Part shown: positions 32,139 to 39,164 of the stretch, in pieces
How positions within the stretch are numbered: the stretch's first letter is position 1
How the letters are laid out: each line of letters starts with the position of its first letter
NCBI GenBank assembly: GCA_023445445.1
Contig: JAEXLD010000076.1
Span: forward strand, 1 to 39,164
Direction of reading: 5' to 3'
DNA: 39,164 bases
DNA from: Bacillota bacterium
Lineage (GTDB): Bacteria; Bacillota; Clostridia; Clostridiales; Clostridiaceae
Position numbers and translations under genes: made by a program
Notes under the pieces: generated by a model
The model's database searches: none
Told to the model about the DNA's origin: nothing
The model's input: only the letters and a program-made list of their open reading frames with translations

Positions 32139-32492
32139 GATTTGCCCCCTTTTGAAATATACTTCTTTGTAAAATTTCATTTTCCTGTTGTTTTTTAATA
32201 TTATAACATATAATATGCAAGTTTTGGAAGATTGTTTTTTCATTTTTCTATAAATTTATTAATTCTTTATATTTATGCATAAAGTAAACGTAATCAGAAA
32301 CTTTTATAAAAATTTTTTTTATAATTTATCAATTTAACGAAGATTTTAATTGTTATTTTCATAATAATTTCTATATTAACGAAATTTAAATTTATTTGTT
32401 TTATTATTGTTCACAAATGTCTATCAATAATTAAACATTTTTATTTATGCAAAATTAAAGGAGCTTTATAACAAAAGCTCCTTTTCTATATT
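32139..32492. other. Intergenic region upstream of the PEPCK/HprK-like gene
   Basis: The 354-base gap has no gene. Near its left end, on the minus strand, is an extended -10 element, TGTTATAAT (32200-32208), with only a weak -35. Two copies of TTAACGAA (32334-32341 and 32376-32383) lie 42 bases apart, close to four helical turns, and could be a spaced regulator site. The plsC terminator is at the right end. The rest is featureless A/T. Confidence 0.45.
32457..32484 (-). terminator. Terminator of plsC
   Basis: AAAGGAGCTTT (32457-32467) pairs with AAAGCTCCTTT (32474-32484); the minus-strand tail is T-rich. It follows the plsC stop. Confidence 0.8.
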
Positions 32493-33200
32493 TTAATTAA
32501 GATTATTTAATACTACTTCTCTAACCTTTTCCATTAATTGTTTTTCTTCTTCTCTAGTTAAGTTATCAGTATATATAGGTTTTCCAAAGGTTACTGTTAT
32601 GTCTATAGGCTTGAACTTCCCATCTATTTCATAAGCTCTATATGCACCATTAATTGAAACTGGAACAACAGGTGCTTTAGCCATAGTTGCAAGTTTTAAA
32701 CTCCCCTTCTTAAATTCTCTAAGTTCCCCATCTTTACTTCTTGTTCCTTCAGGAAATATTGCCATACTATATCCTTTTTTAATATTCTCTGCCCCTTTAC
32801 GTATAACTTTTATTGCTTCTCTAGCATTTTCTCTATCTAGGGGAACACAATTATAATTTTTCATCCAATATCCTAACACTGGAGCTTTAACCATTTCCTT
32901 CTTTGCTACAAAGCCCATGCATTTTCCAACTGAATCTATTAATAATGGTATATCTAGGATACTTGTATGATTTCCTATATAGCAACATGGTTCATTAGGT
33001 ATATTTTCCTTTCCAATAACAGTTACATTCATGTTTAATGCATTATGTATTGTATACCTTGCCCAGTCTTCGCCTACTTTACCACTATAATCAATTGCAG
33101 CCTTTTCTCCCTTAGTTTTTTCTATATACCAACGTTTAATAGCTTTACACTGCATAAATAACATATAAAATCCATATGCTATAATTTTATAAAACTTCAC
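32493..33200 (-). CDS. plsC: 1-acyl-sn-glycerol-3-phosphate acyltransferase PlsC
   Basis: PlsC acylates lysophosphatidate to phosphatidate in phospholipid synthesis. The acyltransferase motifs are NHTSILD (His78, Asp83) and FPEGTRSKDG (149-158), with a hydrophobic N-terminal stretch. The GTG at 33200 (protein MKFYKIIAYG, 235 residues) is eight bases from AGGGAG and preferred; the GTG at 33209 is directly against that site. This gene uses products of the FAS operon at the start of the window, although it is far from it. It is a single-gene unit. Confidence 0.92.
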   Translation of the reverse strand: MKFYKIIAYGFYMLFMQCKAIKRWYIEKTKGEKAAIDYSGKVGEDWARYTIHNALNMNVTVIGKENIPNEPCCYIGNHTSILDIPLLIDSVGKCMGFVAKKEMVKAPVLGYWMKNYNCVPLDRENAREAIKVIRKGAENIKKGYSMAIFPEGTRSKDGELREFKKGSLKLATMAKAPVVPVSINGAYRAYEIDGKFKPIDITVTFGKPIYTDNLTREEEKQLMEKVREVVLNNLN

Positions 33201-33351
33201 AGAATCCACTCCCTATATCATTTTTTTGTTTTATTATATTATAAATGTTAAATTTTCTTTCTTCAATTATATTTTTAATATGTCATGTCTATAATAAAAA
33301 AATATACAATAAATAACTTTCATATAATTTTATTTTTATAAAGGAGAGTAA

Positions 33352-34224
33352 ATGATAAAAAAAGTTAAATTTCTAAAAAAAATTCAGAATTTCTTTATAT
33401 TAATTTTAATAATAACTTCTGCCTTTTTAACTAAAGAAGTACTCCATAATAAAAATAATTCTATTAACCCTAATGAAATTAAAATTCATTATATTGATGT
33501 TGGCCAAGGAGATGCTATTTTAATTCAAGTTAATAATAAGAATTTACTTATAGATTCAGGACCAAGAAGTGAAAAAAAGAAATTAAATGATTATTTACAT
33601 TCCCTTTATATTCCTAAATTTGATTATGTAATTGCCACTCACCCTCATGAAGATCATATTGGAAATATGAGCTATATTATTTCTAATTATAAAATCCTTA
33701 ATTTTTATTCTCCTAAAGTTGAAAGTAATACTACAGCCTTTGAAGCTATGGCAGAAGCTTTATCTAGAAAAAGTATTAAAATCAAAATATTAAAAGCTAA
33801 TAATAAAACTATAGACCTAGGTGAAAATACTTTAGTTGAAGTTTTCTCCCCAAATTCGGATAGTTATGATAATTATAATAATTATTCACCTATTATTAAA
33901 ATTTATTACGGAAATAATTCCTTTTTATTTACAGGAGATGCTGAAGAAGTTTTAGAAGATGAAGTTATTAATGAAGGTTTCAATTTAAAAAGTGATGTCT
34001 TAAAAATTGGACATCATGGTTCTTCTACCTCAACTAGTAATAATTTTTTAACTAAAGTGAATCCTAAAATAACAATAGTATCCGTTGGAAAAGATAACAG
34101 TTATGGTCATCCAACTCAGGAAACCTTAGATAAAATAAAAAATACAACAGTATATAGAACTGATATTTCTGGAAGTATAGTTATTACTTCTGATGGAAAA
34201 ACAATAAAATCTTCTTTTAAATGA
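33352..34224 (+). CDS. ComEC/Rec2-like metallo-beta-lactamase-fold protein, exported or membrane-anchored
   Basis: The 290-residue protein has a basic N-terminus and one hydrophobic helix at about 13-30 (signal peptide or anchor). It then has a metallo-beta-lactamase domain of the ComEC C-terminal type: IHYIDVGQGDAILIQ (45-59), THPHEDHIG (His97, His99, Asp101, His102), FLFTGDAEE, KIGHHGSST and YGHPTQETL. It lacks the ComEC membrane channel, so it is a stand-alone version. Such proteins may be extracellular nucleases or phosphodiesterases; substrate unproven. AAAGGAGAG precedes the ATG. Confidence 0.88.
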   Translation: MIKKVKFLKKIQNFFILILIITSAFLTKEVLHNKNNSINPNEIKIHYIDVGQGDAILIQVNNKNLLIDSGPRSEKKKLNDYLHSLYIPKFDYVIATHPHEDHIGNMSYIISNYKILNFYSPKVESNTTAFEAMAEALSRKSIKIKILKANNKTIDLGENTLVEVFSPNSDSYDNYNNYSPIIKIYYGNNSFLFTGDAEEVLEDEVINEGFNLKSDVLKIGHHGSSTSTSNNFLTKVNPKITIVSVGKDNSYGHPTQETLDKIKNTTVYRTDISGSIVITSDGKTIKSSFK

Positions 34225-34260
34225 TAGATGCTCCTAATTATTTAGGAGCATCTATCATTT
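34219..34260. terminator. Long hairpin between converging genes
   Basis: A perfect 19-base stem (34219-34237 with 34242-34260) and a TTAT loop include the stop codon of the metallo-beta-lactamase gene. CTTCTT before and AAGAAG after can extend the stem past a two-base bulge. There is no long T-run, so termination may be less classical. Confidence 0.65.
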
Positions 34261-34297
34261 AAGAAGATAATTCTTAAACTAATATATAAATTTATAT

Positions 34298-35095
34298 TTA
34301 TTCTCCTACCGCATCTTCCTGGCCAATTAAGTTTTTTTCTTGAGGTATTTCATTTGTATCTATAATTTCACCATTAACAGTATCTAAGAATTTCTCTTTT
34401 AGTTCTTTTTCCTTATTTGGATTATCCTTTGCTTCTATTTCATCTTTTTCATTCTCATTATTCACATAAGATTTCCAAAGCATATATATATTATATAGAT
34501 TAGTTACATCTTGCTCATTATATAAAAGGATTGTTTCTATTTTTTCCTTAGGCATCCTTAATATATAGTCCTTATCTTTTAATACTTTATTAAAGGTTTT
34601 AGCAAGATTTGATCCACTTATTACTTCCCCTTCTCTATGGATATTAAAATCTTTTTCTAGATTCTTAAGACCTATAGAATGTTTCATTTCTTTTTCGTAT
34701 TCTCTTTGAATATCTATATCTTCAAATTCCTTAGAAAAGTTAAGTTCTATTCCATATTTTTTAAACAAATAATTAATTACTGTATAATCATTGTTTCCAG
34801 AAAAGGTGACAATAGCCTTTTTCCCTTTATTTTTCATCTTTAAAAAGTATTTTTTAGCTAATTCCAATATTTGTATTGATTCATATTTATTTTCAATCAT
34901 ATATTGTGTTACATATAGCTTATTATTTTCAAATATACAAGCTCCAAAGACTCCTATGCATTTTGGCTTTTTATAAACATAATGTTCTAAGTCAAAAAAA
35001 ATAAGCTCTTCAGGTTGCCTACTTATATCAGCTGTTTTAAGCATAAATTCTCTGTTTATAGAGTCTACCTCTATTATATTCTCTCTAATAATCAC
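34298..35095 (-). CDS. Ribonuclease H-like (YprB-type, DEDD-fold) exonuclease domain protein
   Basis: The 265-residue protein resembles the RNase_H_2/YprB exonuclease group. Asp35 and Glu37 are in LIFFDLEHYVY; a second aspartate is in VTFSGNNDYTVINYLF; DIDIQREYEKEMKHSIGLKNLEKDFNI follows; and the last acidic motif is LLYNEQDVTNLYNIYMLWKSY. Together these supply DEDD-type metal residues. The last 45 residues are acidic and low in complexity and probably disordered. It may degrade DNA or RNA; no neighbour clarifies the substrate. Confidence 0.8.
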   Translation of the reverse strand: MIIRENIIEVDSINREFMLKTADISRQPEELIFFDLEHYVYKKPKCIGVFGACIFENNKLYVTQYMIENKYESIQILELAKKYFLKMKNKGKKAIVTFSGNNDYTVINYLFKKYGIELNFSKEFEDIDIQREYEKEMKHSIGLKNLEKDFNIHREGEVISGSNLAKTFNKVLKDKDYILRMPKEKIETILLYNEQDVTNLYNIYMLWKSYVNNENEKDEIEAKDNPNKEKELKEKFLDTVNGEIIDTNEIPQEKNLIGQEDAVGE

Positions 35096-35321
35096 ATTAC
35101 CACTCTTTCTTCCTTATCTTTATCACCTTTTAATTCCTTAATTTATCTTATAACATTATACCACCTTTTATAAGAATATAGAATAAATTTCTAAGGCTCT
35201 TTACTCATATAACAGATATTATATAATTAAAACTATATATATTACATAATATTATATAATTTATATTATGTTCATAAAATTAAAAGCTAAGTTAACAAAA
35301 TAATTTTAGCAGATTATTTAA
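35096..35321. other. AT-rich spacer between divergent genes
   Basis: The left part of the 368-base gap has no gene. It holds an inverted repeat, ACATAATAT (35244-35252) and ATATTATGT (35263-35271), around ten bases. This could be chance in such sequence, or part of a promoter region for the YprB-like gene. Confidence 0.35.
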
Positions 35322-35350
35322 TTGACTATTATTTAACATTTTGATATTAT
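35322..35350 (+). promoter_or_regulatory. Promoter of the FeoB-associated protein gene
   Basis: TTGACT at 35322-35327 and TATTAT at 35345-35350 are 17 bases apart. The predicted start is close to 35357, right before the Fur-like box. Confidence 0.62.
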
Positions 35351-35358
35351 TAAGTCAT

Positions 35359-35377
35359 GATAATGATTTTCAATATT
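35359..35377 (+). promoter_or_regulatory. Fur box
   Basis: GATAATGATTTTCAATATT matches the 19-base Fur consensus at 15 positions, with the left half exact. It overlaps an inverted repeat ATGATTTT (35363-35370) / AAAATCAT (35378-35385). It lies at the predicted transcription start of a FeoB-associated protein gene, consistent with iron repression. Confidence 0.62.
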
Positions 35378-35463
35378 AAAATCATACAATAAATTTCTAT
35401 TAAAAATAATAACTATTTATTGTACTCATCTCAAATTTAATAATATAAGAAGAAGGTGTTTCC

Positions 35464-35652
35464 GTGGAAATAATAATCACTTTAGTAATAGTTTCTTTAG
35501 CAGCATATATATTATTTAAAACTTTTCGTAATTCTTCTAAAGGTAGCTGTAGCTGTAAAAGTTGTTCTGATCATTGCCCAATGTATGAAGATAAATCTAA
35601 TATACTAAAGATAGAGAAAACACAAAAAGGGAGCTGTCGCAACAACTCCTAA
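35464..35652 (+). CDS. FeoB-associated Cys-rich membrane protein
   Basis: The 62-residue protein starts with GTG after AGAAGGTG. It has one N-terminal membrane helix (IIITLVIVSLAAYILFKTF) and a cysteine-rich tail, CSCKSCSDHC, followed by charged residues and a final Cys. This pattern matches the FeoB-associated Cys-rich membrane protein family, usually found downstream of ferrous iron transporter feoB. Here no feo gene is adjacent; the gene stands alone with its own promoter and Fur box. It is likely to help iron uptake or handling at the membrane. Confidence 0.85.
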   Translation: MEIIITLVIVSLAAYILFKTFRNSSKGSCSCKSCSDHCPMYEDKSNILKIEKTQKGSCRNNS

Positions 35653-35807
35653 ATTAAAAATGTAGAATGTAAAATGTAGAATTATTGTTGTAATTCCAAA
35701 GGAATTACTAAAAAAAAATATATTTTAGAAACTCCTAAATGAGTTTCTTCTTTAATTTTACATTTTTCATTATTAATTTTACATTGGCGATAGCCACTTT
35801 TACATTA
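35649..35807. repeat. AATGTARA-bordered intergenic repeat element, copy 2
   Basis: The left border has AATGTAGAATGTAAAATGTA (from 35659); the right border read on the minus strand is TAATGTAAAAGTGG, CCAATGTAAAATTA and AATGAAAAATGTAAAATT (35753-35807). Inside are hairpins GTAATTCC/GGAATTAC (35690-35708 region) and GAAACTC/GAGTTTC near 35728-35747, with A-runs between. It fills the gap between converging genes and reaches the stop codons on both sides, like copy 1 at 14289-14472. Confidence 0.58.
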
Positions 35808-36929
35808 ACTTTTTTCTGCATTTTTAATTATTTCTTGATTTTTATTCATTAACCTTTCATAATATATCTTTAAAGTAGCTACTGTTGGAGATGCAAGAAG
35901 CATACCAATTGCACCAAAGAATCCACCACCTATCAAAACAGCCACTATAATATATAACGGTCTAACGCCAACTTTATCGCCTATAAGCTTTGGATCTAAA
36001 TACCATCCATCGAATAATTGAAGTGCTAATAAAACTAAAAATACAACTATTCCTTTAGTAGGTGATACAAATACATTAAAGAAGAAGCCAACTATTTCTC
36101 CTATAAGTGGTCCAAAATAAGGAATCATATTGGTTATACCAACAATTACAGCAAGTAAAAATGTATATTCCGATTTTACTATACTTAATAAGACTAGTGC
36201 CATAGCTGCAATAATTGATGAATCTATTGCTTTAATTCCAATATATTCACCTATCATTTTATTATAAATTCTAACAGATTCAATTATCTTCCTAGCCCTC
36301 TTTTCTTTAAAAATTAAAAAAGTTATCTTTTTACTTTCTCTGATAATTCTATCTTTATCAATCAATACATAAATTGAAATTAACAAGCCTAGAAATAGCT
36401 TTACTAGTTGACTAGAAAAAATAAATATATATCCTATTGTTCCTTCTAATAAGGTTATGGCCATAGTTCCAAATTGAGAGATTAATTCATTAAGATTATT
36501 CATAATGTCTGTATTAATTATAATTTCATGTATTGAATTAACATTTAATATCTCATCTATCCATCCCTGTGCTTCTTTAATATATAAAGGAACATTAGAT
36601 GTAATATCTATGGTGCTATTAATAATATTAGGTATTAAGAATATAGATATCAATATTATTAATGCTAGTAATAATAAATAAGAAGATAGTATAGCCATTC
36701 CTTCTTTTATTTTAAATTTTTTCTTTATAAACTTTACTAATGGGTTTAATATATATGCAATAATAAAACCATAAATTACAGGTAATAATAATGACCATAA
36801 CTTTTCTATTATCTTAAAAAAATAAGGATAGTTTTCCACTAACTTAAATCCAATTAATCCAACTAATATGGCAAAAATAATACTTATTAATAAATCTCTA
36901 TACTTATTATCTTTAAAAATGCTATCCAC
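35805..36929 (-). CDS. AI-2E family transporter
   Basis: The 374-residue membrane protein has about eight transmembrane segments and matches the AI-2 exporter-like (PF01594) family: LLPVIYGFIIAYILNPLVKFIKKK near the start, and later VGITNMIPYFGPLIGEIVGFFFNVF and DPKLIGDKVGVRPLYIIVAVLIGGGFFGAIGMLLASPTVA. Some members export autoinducer-2, others are Na+/H+ antiporters or permeases, so the substrate is open. The annotated GTG at 36929 is only one base from AAGGAG; a non-ATG start a few codons later is possible. Confidence 0.85.
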   Translation of the reverse strand: MDSIFKDNKYRDLLISIIFAILVGLIGFKLVENYPYFFKIIEKLWSLLLPVIYGFIIAYILNPLVKFIKKKFKIKEGMAILSSYLLLLALIILISIFLIPNIINSTIDITSNVPLYIKEAQGWIDEILNVNSIHEIIINTDIMNNLNELISQFGTMAITLLEGTIGYIFIFSSQLVKLFLGLLISIYVLIDKDRIIRESKKITFLIFKEKRARKIIESVRIYNKMIGEYIGIKAIDSSIIAAMALVLLSIVKSEYTFLLAVIVGITNMIPYFGPLIGEIVGFFFNVFVSPTKGIVVFLVLLALQLFDGWYLDPKLIGDKVGVRPLYIIVAVLIGGGFFGAIGMLLASPTVATLKIYYERLMNKNQEIIKNAEKS

Positions 36930-37031
36930 TCTCCTTAGAATTTTTATTAATAGTATATCCTATCTTAAATATATCTTTATATGTTTTATCCTATTTCTAT
37001 AAAATTAACAAGTTGTTAAATAAATAATTTA

Positions 37032-37064
37032 AGCTTACAGCTAACTATTACTTAACTGTAAGCT
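37032..37064 (-). terminator. Terminator of argS
   Basis: AGCTTACAG and CTGTAAGCT form a nine-base stem (37032-37040 with 37056-37064) around 15 bases, which can pair further. The minus-strand tail is A/T-rich. It follows the argS stop. Confidence 0.7.
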
Positions 37065-37075
37065 CAATAATTATT

Positions 37076-38767
37076 TTACATCTTATCTACTACTTCTATT
37101 CCAATTAAAGCTAATGAATTTTTAATTACTTGGCATGTAGCTTTAACTAAATTAATTCTAGCTTCTCTTAATCCTTCATCTTCTAAATTTAATACAGAAT
37201 GTGCATTATAGAACTTGTTGAATAACTTAGCAACTTCTATAGCATATCTAGTAACTATAGATGGTTCTAATTTTTCTGTAGCTTGATGAATTTGTTTTCC
37301 AAAGCCTTCTAAGGCCTTTATTAATTCAAATTCTTCTTTAGTATTTAATTTAGAATAATCTGCAACTCCTTTTAACTCACCTGCTCTGCTTAAGATGCTA
37401 TTTGCTCTAGCATATGAATATTGAACATAAGGTCCTGTTTCTCCTTCAAATGAAAGCATTTCCTTCCAATCAAACACAATATCCTTTTCTCTTGAGTTCT
37501 TTAGATAAGTAAATACTATTGCTCCTACACCTATTTTCTTTGCAACTTCTTCTTTATTTTCTAAATTAGGATTCTTTTCATTTATTACTTCTAAAGTTTT
37601 ATCCACAGATTCTTTTATTAAATCATCTAATAAAATAACTTCTCCTTTTCTAGTTGAAAGTTTTCTATCTGCAAATTTAACTAATCCAAAGCCTACGTGA
37701 ACACAATCCTTAGCCCATTCATGGCCAGCAAGCTCAAGTACTTTAAATACTTGCTTGAAATGTAGTGCTTGAGGTGTTCCAACTACATATATACTTTTAT
37801 AGAAATCATAAGTTTTCTTTCTATACATAGCTGCTGCTAAATCTCTAGTTGCATATATTGATGCCCCATCCCCCTTTAAAACTATACATGGTGGCATATT
37901 GTAGTCATCTAACATAACTACTTGAGCTCCATTACTTTCAACCAAAAGATTTTTTTCTTTTAATTCATTAACCACTGCATCCATCTTATCATTATAGAAT
38001 GCTTCTCCAGCATATGAATCAAATTTAACATCAAATATATTATATATTCTTTCAAATTCTTTTAAGCTTAAATCTCTAAATCTCTTCCATAAAGCTTCAA
38101 CTTCTTTATCTCCATCTTCTAAGGCTTTAAAATAAGCTCTTCCTTCATCTTCTAATGCTGGATCTTTATCTGCTTCGTCATGGAATTTAACATATATTCT
38201 TAAAAGTTCATCTATAGCATTCTTTTCTAATGCTTCTTCATTTCCCCATCTCTTATATGCTGAAATAAGCTTTCCAAATTGAGTTCCCCAATCACCTAAG
38301 TGATTAATTCCTTCTACAGTATATCCTTCTTTTTTAAATAACTTATAAAGTGAATTACCTATTGCTGTAGTAAACAAATGTCCAACATGGAAAGGCTTAG
38401 CTATATTAGGTGATGAATATTCTACACATATAGTTTTTCCATTTCCAATATTACTTGATCCATATTCTTCAGCTTCAGATAAAATTTTATTAATAGTATT
38501 TTTACTAAACTCATTTTTATCAACAAAGAAATTAATGTATGGTCCTATATTAATTATTTTTTCAAAGCCCTCACCATCAATTTTCTCTTTTAATTCTTCT
38601 GAAATCATATTTGGAGCTTTTCTAAAAGCTTTTGCTAATTGAAAACATGGAAATGCATAATCTCCCATTTCACTTTTAGGTGGTATTTCTATTAATTTCT
38701 CAATGCTTTCAATATCCATATCCACATGCTTACTTATAACTTCTGCTACCTTCTTCTTATAATCCAT
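37076..38767 (-). CDS. argS: Arginyl-tRNA synthetase
   Basis: ArgS charges tRNA-Arg. The ATG at 38767 (MDYKKKVAEVISKHVD) follows AAGGAGG and gives 563 residues; an extension to 38809 lies before that site and is rejected. The N-terminal tRNA-recognition domain is followed by the class I signature YSSPNIAKPFHVGH (117-130; HVGH is the HIGH motif). The loop KLSTRKGEV stands where KMSKS would be, a normal variation in this enzyme. The C-terminal anticodon-binding domain includes GPYVQYSYARANSIL. A T-box leader upstream indicates control by uncharged tRNA. Confidence 0.97.
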   Translation of the reverse strand: MDYKKKVAEVISKHVDMDIESIEKLIEIPPKSEMGDYAFPCFQLAKAFRKAPNMISEELKEKIDGEGFEKIINIGPYINFFVDKNEFSKNTINKILSEAEEYGSSNIGNGKTICVEYSSPNIAKPFHVGHLFTTAIGNSLYKLFKKEGYTVEGINHLGDWGTQFGKLISAYKRWGNEEALEKNAIDELLRIYVKFHDEADKDPALEDEGRAYFKALEDGDKEVEALWKRFRDLSLKEFERIYNIFDVKFDSYAGEAFYNDKMDAVVNELKEKNLLVESNGAQVVMLDDYNMPPCIVLKGDGASIYATRDLAAAMYRKKTYDFYKSIYVVGTPQALHFKQVFKVLELAGHEWAKDCVHVGFGLVKFADRKLSTRKGEVILLDDLIKESVDKTLEVINEKNPNLENKEEVAKKIGVGAIVFTYLKNSREKDIVFDWKEMLSFEGETGPYVQYSYARANSILSRAGELKGVADYSKLNTKEEFELIKALEGFGKQIHQATEKLEPSIVTRYAIEVAKLFNKFYNAHSVLNLEDEGLREARINLVKATCQVIKNSLALIGIEVVDKM

Positions 38768-38881
38768 TTGTATCCTCCTTATAGTTTTTAAGCAAATTCT
38801 AATTTTCAACTCTTTATAGATGAAAAGATAAAGTGCCTATATTTTTTTAAATATATTATCTATTATTATTTCCCAGAAAAT

Positions 38882-39110
38882 AAAAAAACGTCTCTTAAAT
38901 AAATAAGAGACGAATAAATCCGCGGTACCACTCTGATTGCAATAATTGCCACTCAATGCTTTAACGCAGCAAACGAACTATCCTACTTAATTTCAGTAGC
39001 TATCTCCAAGGCTCTCTTCCTATAATTCTATCTTATAAGGCTTACACCATCCCTTACTCGCTAAAAAGAATCAAATATAGTACTCTTCTTTTCATAGATT
39101 TTAATATATT
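38882..39110 (-). promoter_or_regulatory. T-box riboswitch leader of argS
   Basis: The conserved T-box AGAGTGGTACCGCGG is at 38920-38934 (minus strand). The competing terminator follows at 38889-38912 (CGTCTCTTA/TAAGAGACG), then seven T. Upstream, in the stem I region, a GGGATGGTGTAAGCC distal-loop motif is at about 39039-39053. AGA triplets, matching an arginine codon, occur on the 3' side of stem I (near 39018-39034), but I could not fold it to fix the specifier. Uncharged tRNA-Arg would stabilise the antiterminator and allow argS expression. Confidence 0.9.
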
Positions 39111-39126
39111 CTTATATAATATCAAC

Positions 39127-39156
39127 ATTATACATAAATGAAAGATTTATTGTCAA
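39127..39156 (-). promoter_or_regulatory. Sigma-A promoter of the argS T-box transcript
   Basis: Minus-strand TTGACA (39151-39156), 18 bases and TATAAT (39127-39132): both hexamers are perfect consensus. Transcription would begin near 39120, giving a leader of about 350 bases. Confidence 0.88.
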
Positions 39157-39164
39157 TATAAAAT

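Overview
The window is very AT-rich chromosomal DNA with densely packed genes, strong AGGAGG-type ribosome binding sites and frequent GTG/TTG starts. Gene content points to an anaerobic low-GC Firmicute, most likely Clostridium sensu stricto: a complete clostridial type II fatty acid synthesis (FAS II) operon with FabK, a ferredoxin-type thioredoxin reductase, a T-box before argS, YaaR, CvfB and a FeoB-associated Cys-rich protein. I see no tRNA, rRNA, transposase, phage or CRISPR array; it reads as core genome with accessory catabolic and stress genes.

Layout. Positions 1-6939 (minus strand) hold bioY-fabH-acpP-fabK-fabD-fabG-fabF-accB-fabZ-accC, with accC leaving the window at its 3' end. 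Divergent to it, at 7122-8180, is a FabK/nitronate monooxygenase relative that carries a C-terminal four-cysteine cluster and resembles Helicobacter FabX. The gap between bioY and this gene has two promoters, each followed by a TTTGAnnnTCAAA palindrome of the FabT type, so fatty acid synthesis, biotin import and the FabX-like enzyme look co-regulated. Positions 8296-13395 are a hexuronate module: an AraC regulator divergent from uxuA-uxuB-uxaC. A VanW-family gene follows, then an oleate hydratase and a trxA-trxB operon. That operon has a CsoR/CstR-like palindrome just after its promoter, and its reductase lacks NADPH-binding motifs.

Positions 17678-27948 carry an ABC exporter, YaaR, a Ca2+-type P-ATPase, a polar amino acid ABC importer, CvfB, a gamma-carbonic-anhydrase-like protein, a degenerate PHP-like protein and a small membrane protein. 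Positions 28192-35095 carry an Lrp regulator with a DUF378 protein, a secreted DUF2334 protein, a large P-loop protein resembling PEP carboxykinase/HPr kinase, PlsC, a stand-alone ComEC-like metallo-beta-lactamase and a YprB-like nuclease. The right end holds a Fur-boxed FeoB-associated protein, an AI-2E family transporter and argS behind a T-box leader.

Most interesting: (1) the FabX-like gene under a FabT-type operator beside the FAS operon is a candidate for the anaerobic unsaturated fatty acid step, for which no FabA/FabM/FabN is visible here; (2) a family of AATGTARA-bordered hairpin repeats lies in three convergent gene gaps; (3) the thioredoxin operon joins a CsoR-like operator to a pyridine-nucleotide-independent type reductase; (4) the PEPCK/HprK-like protein and the PHP protein with a lost metal motif have no clear function.
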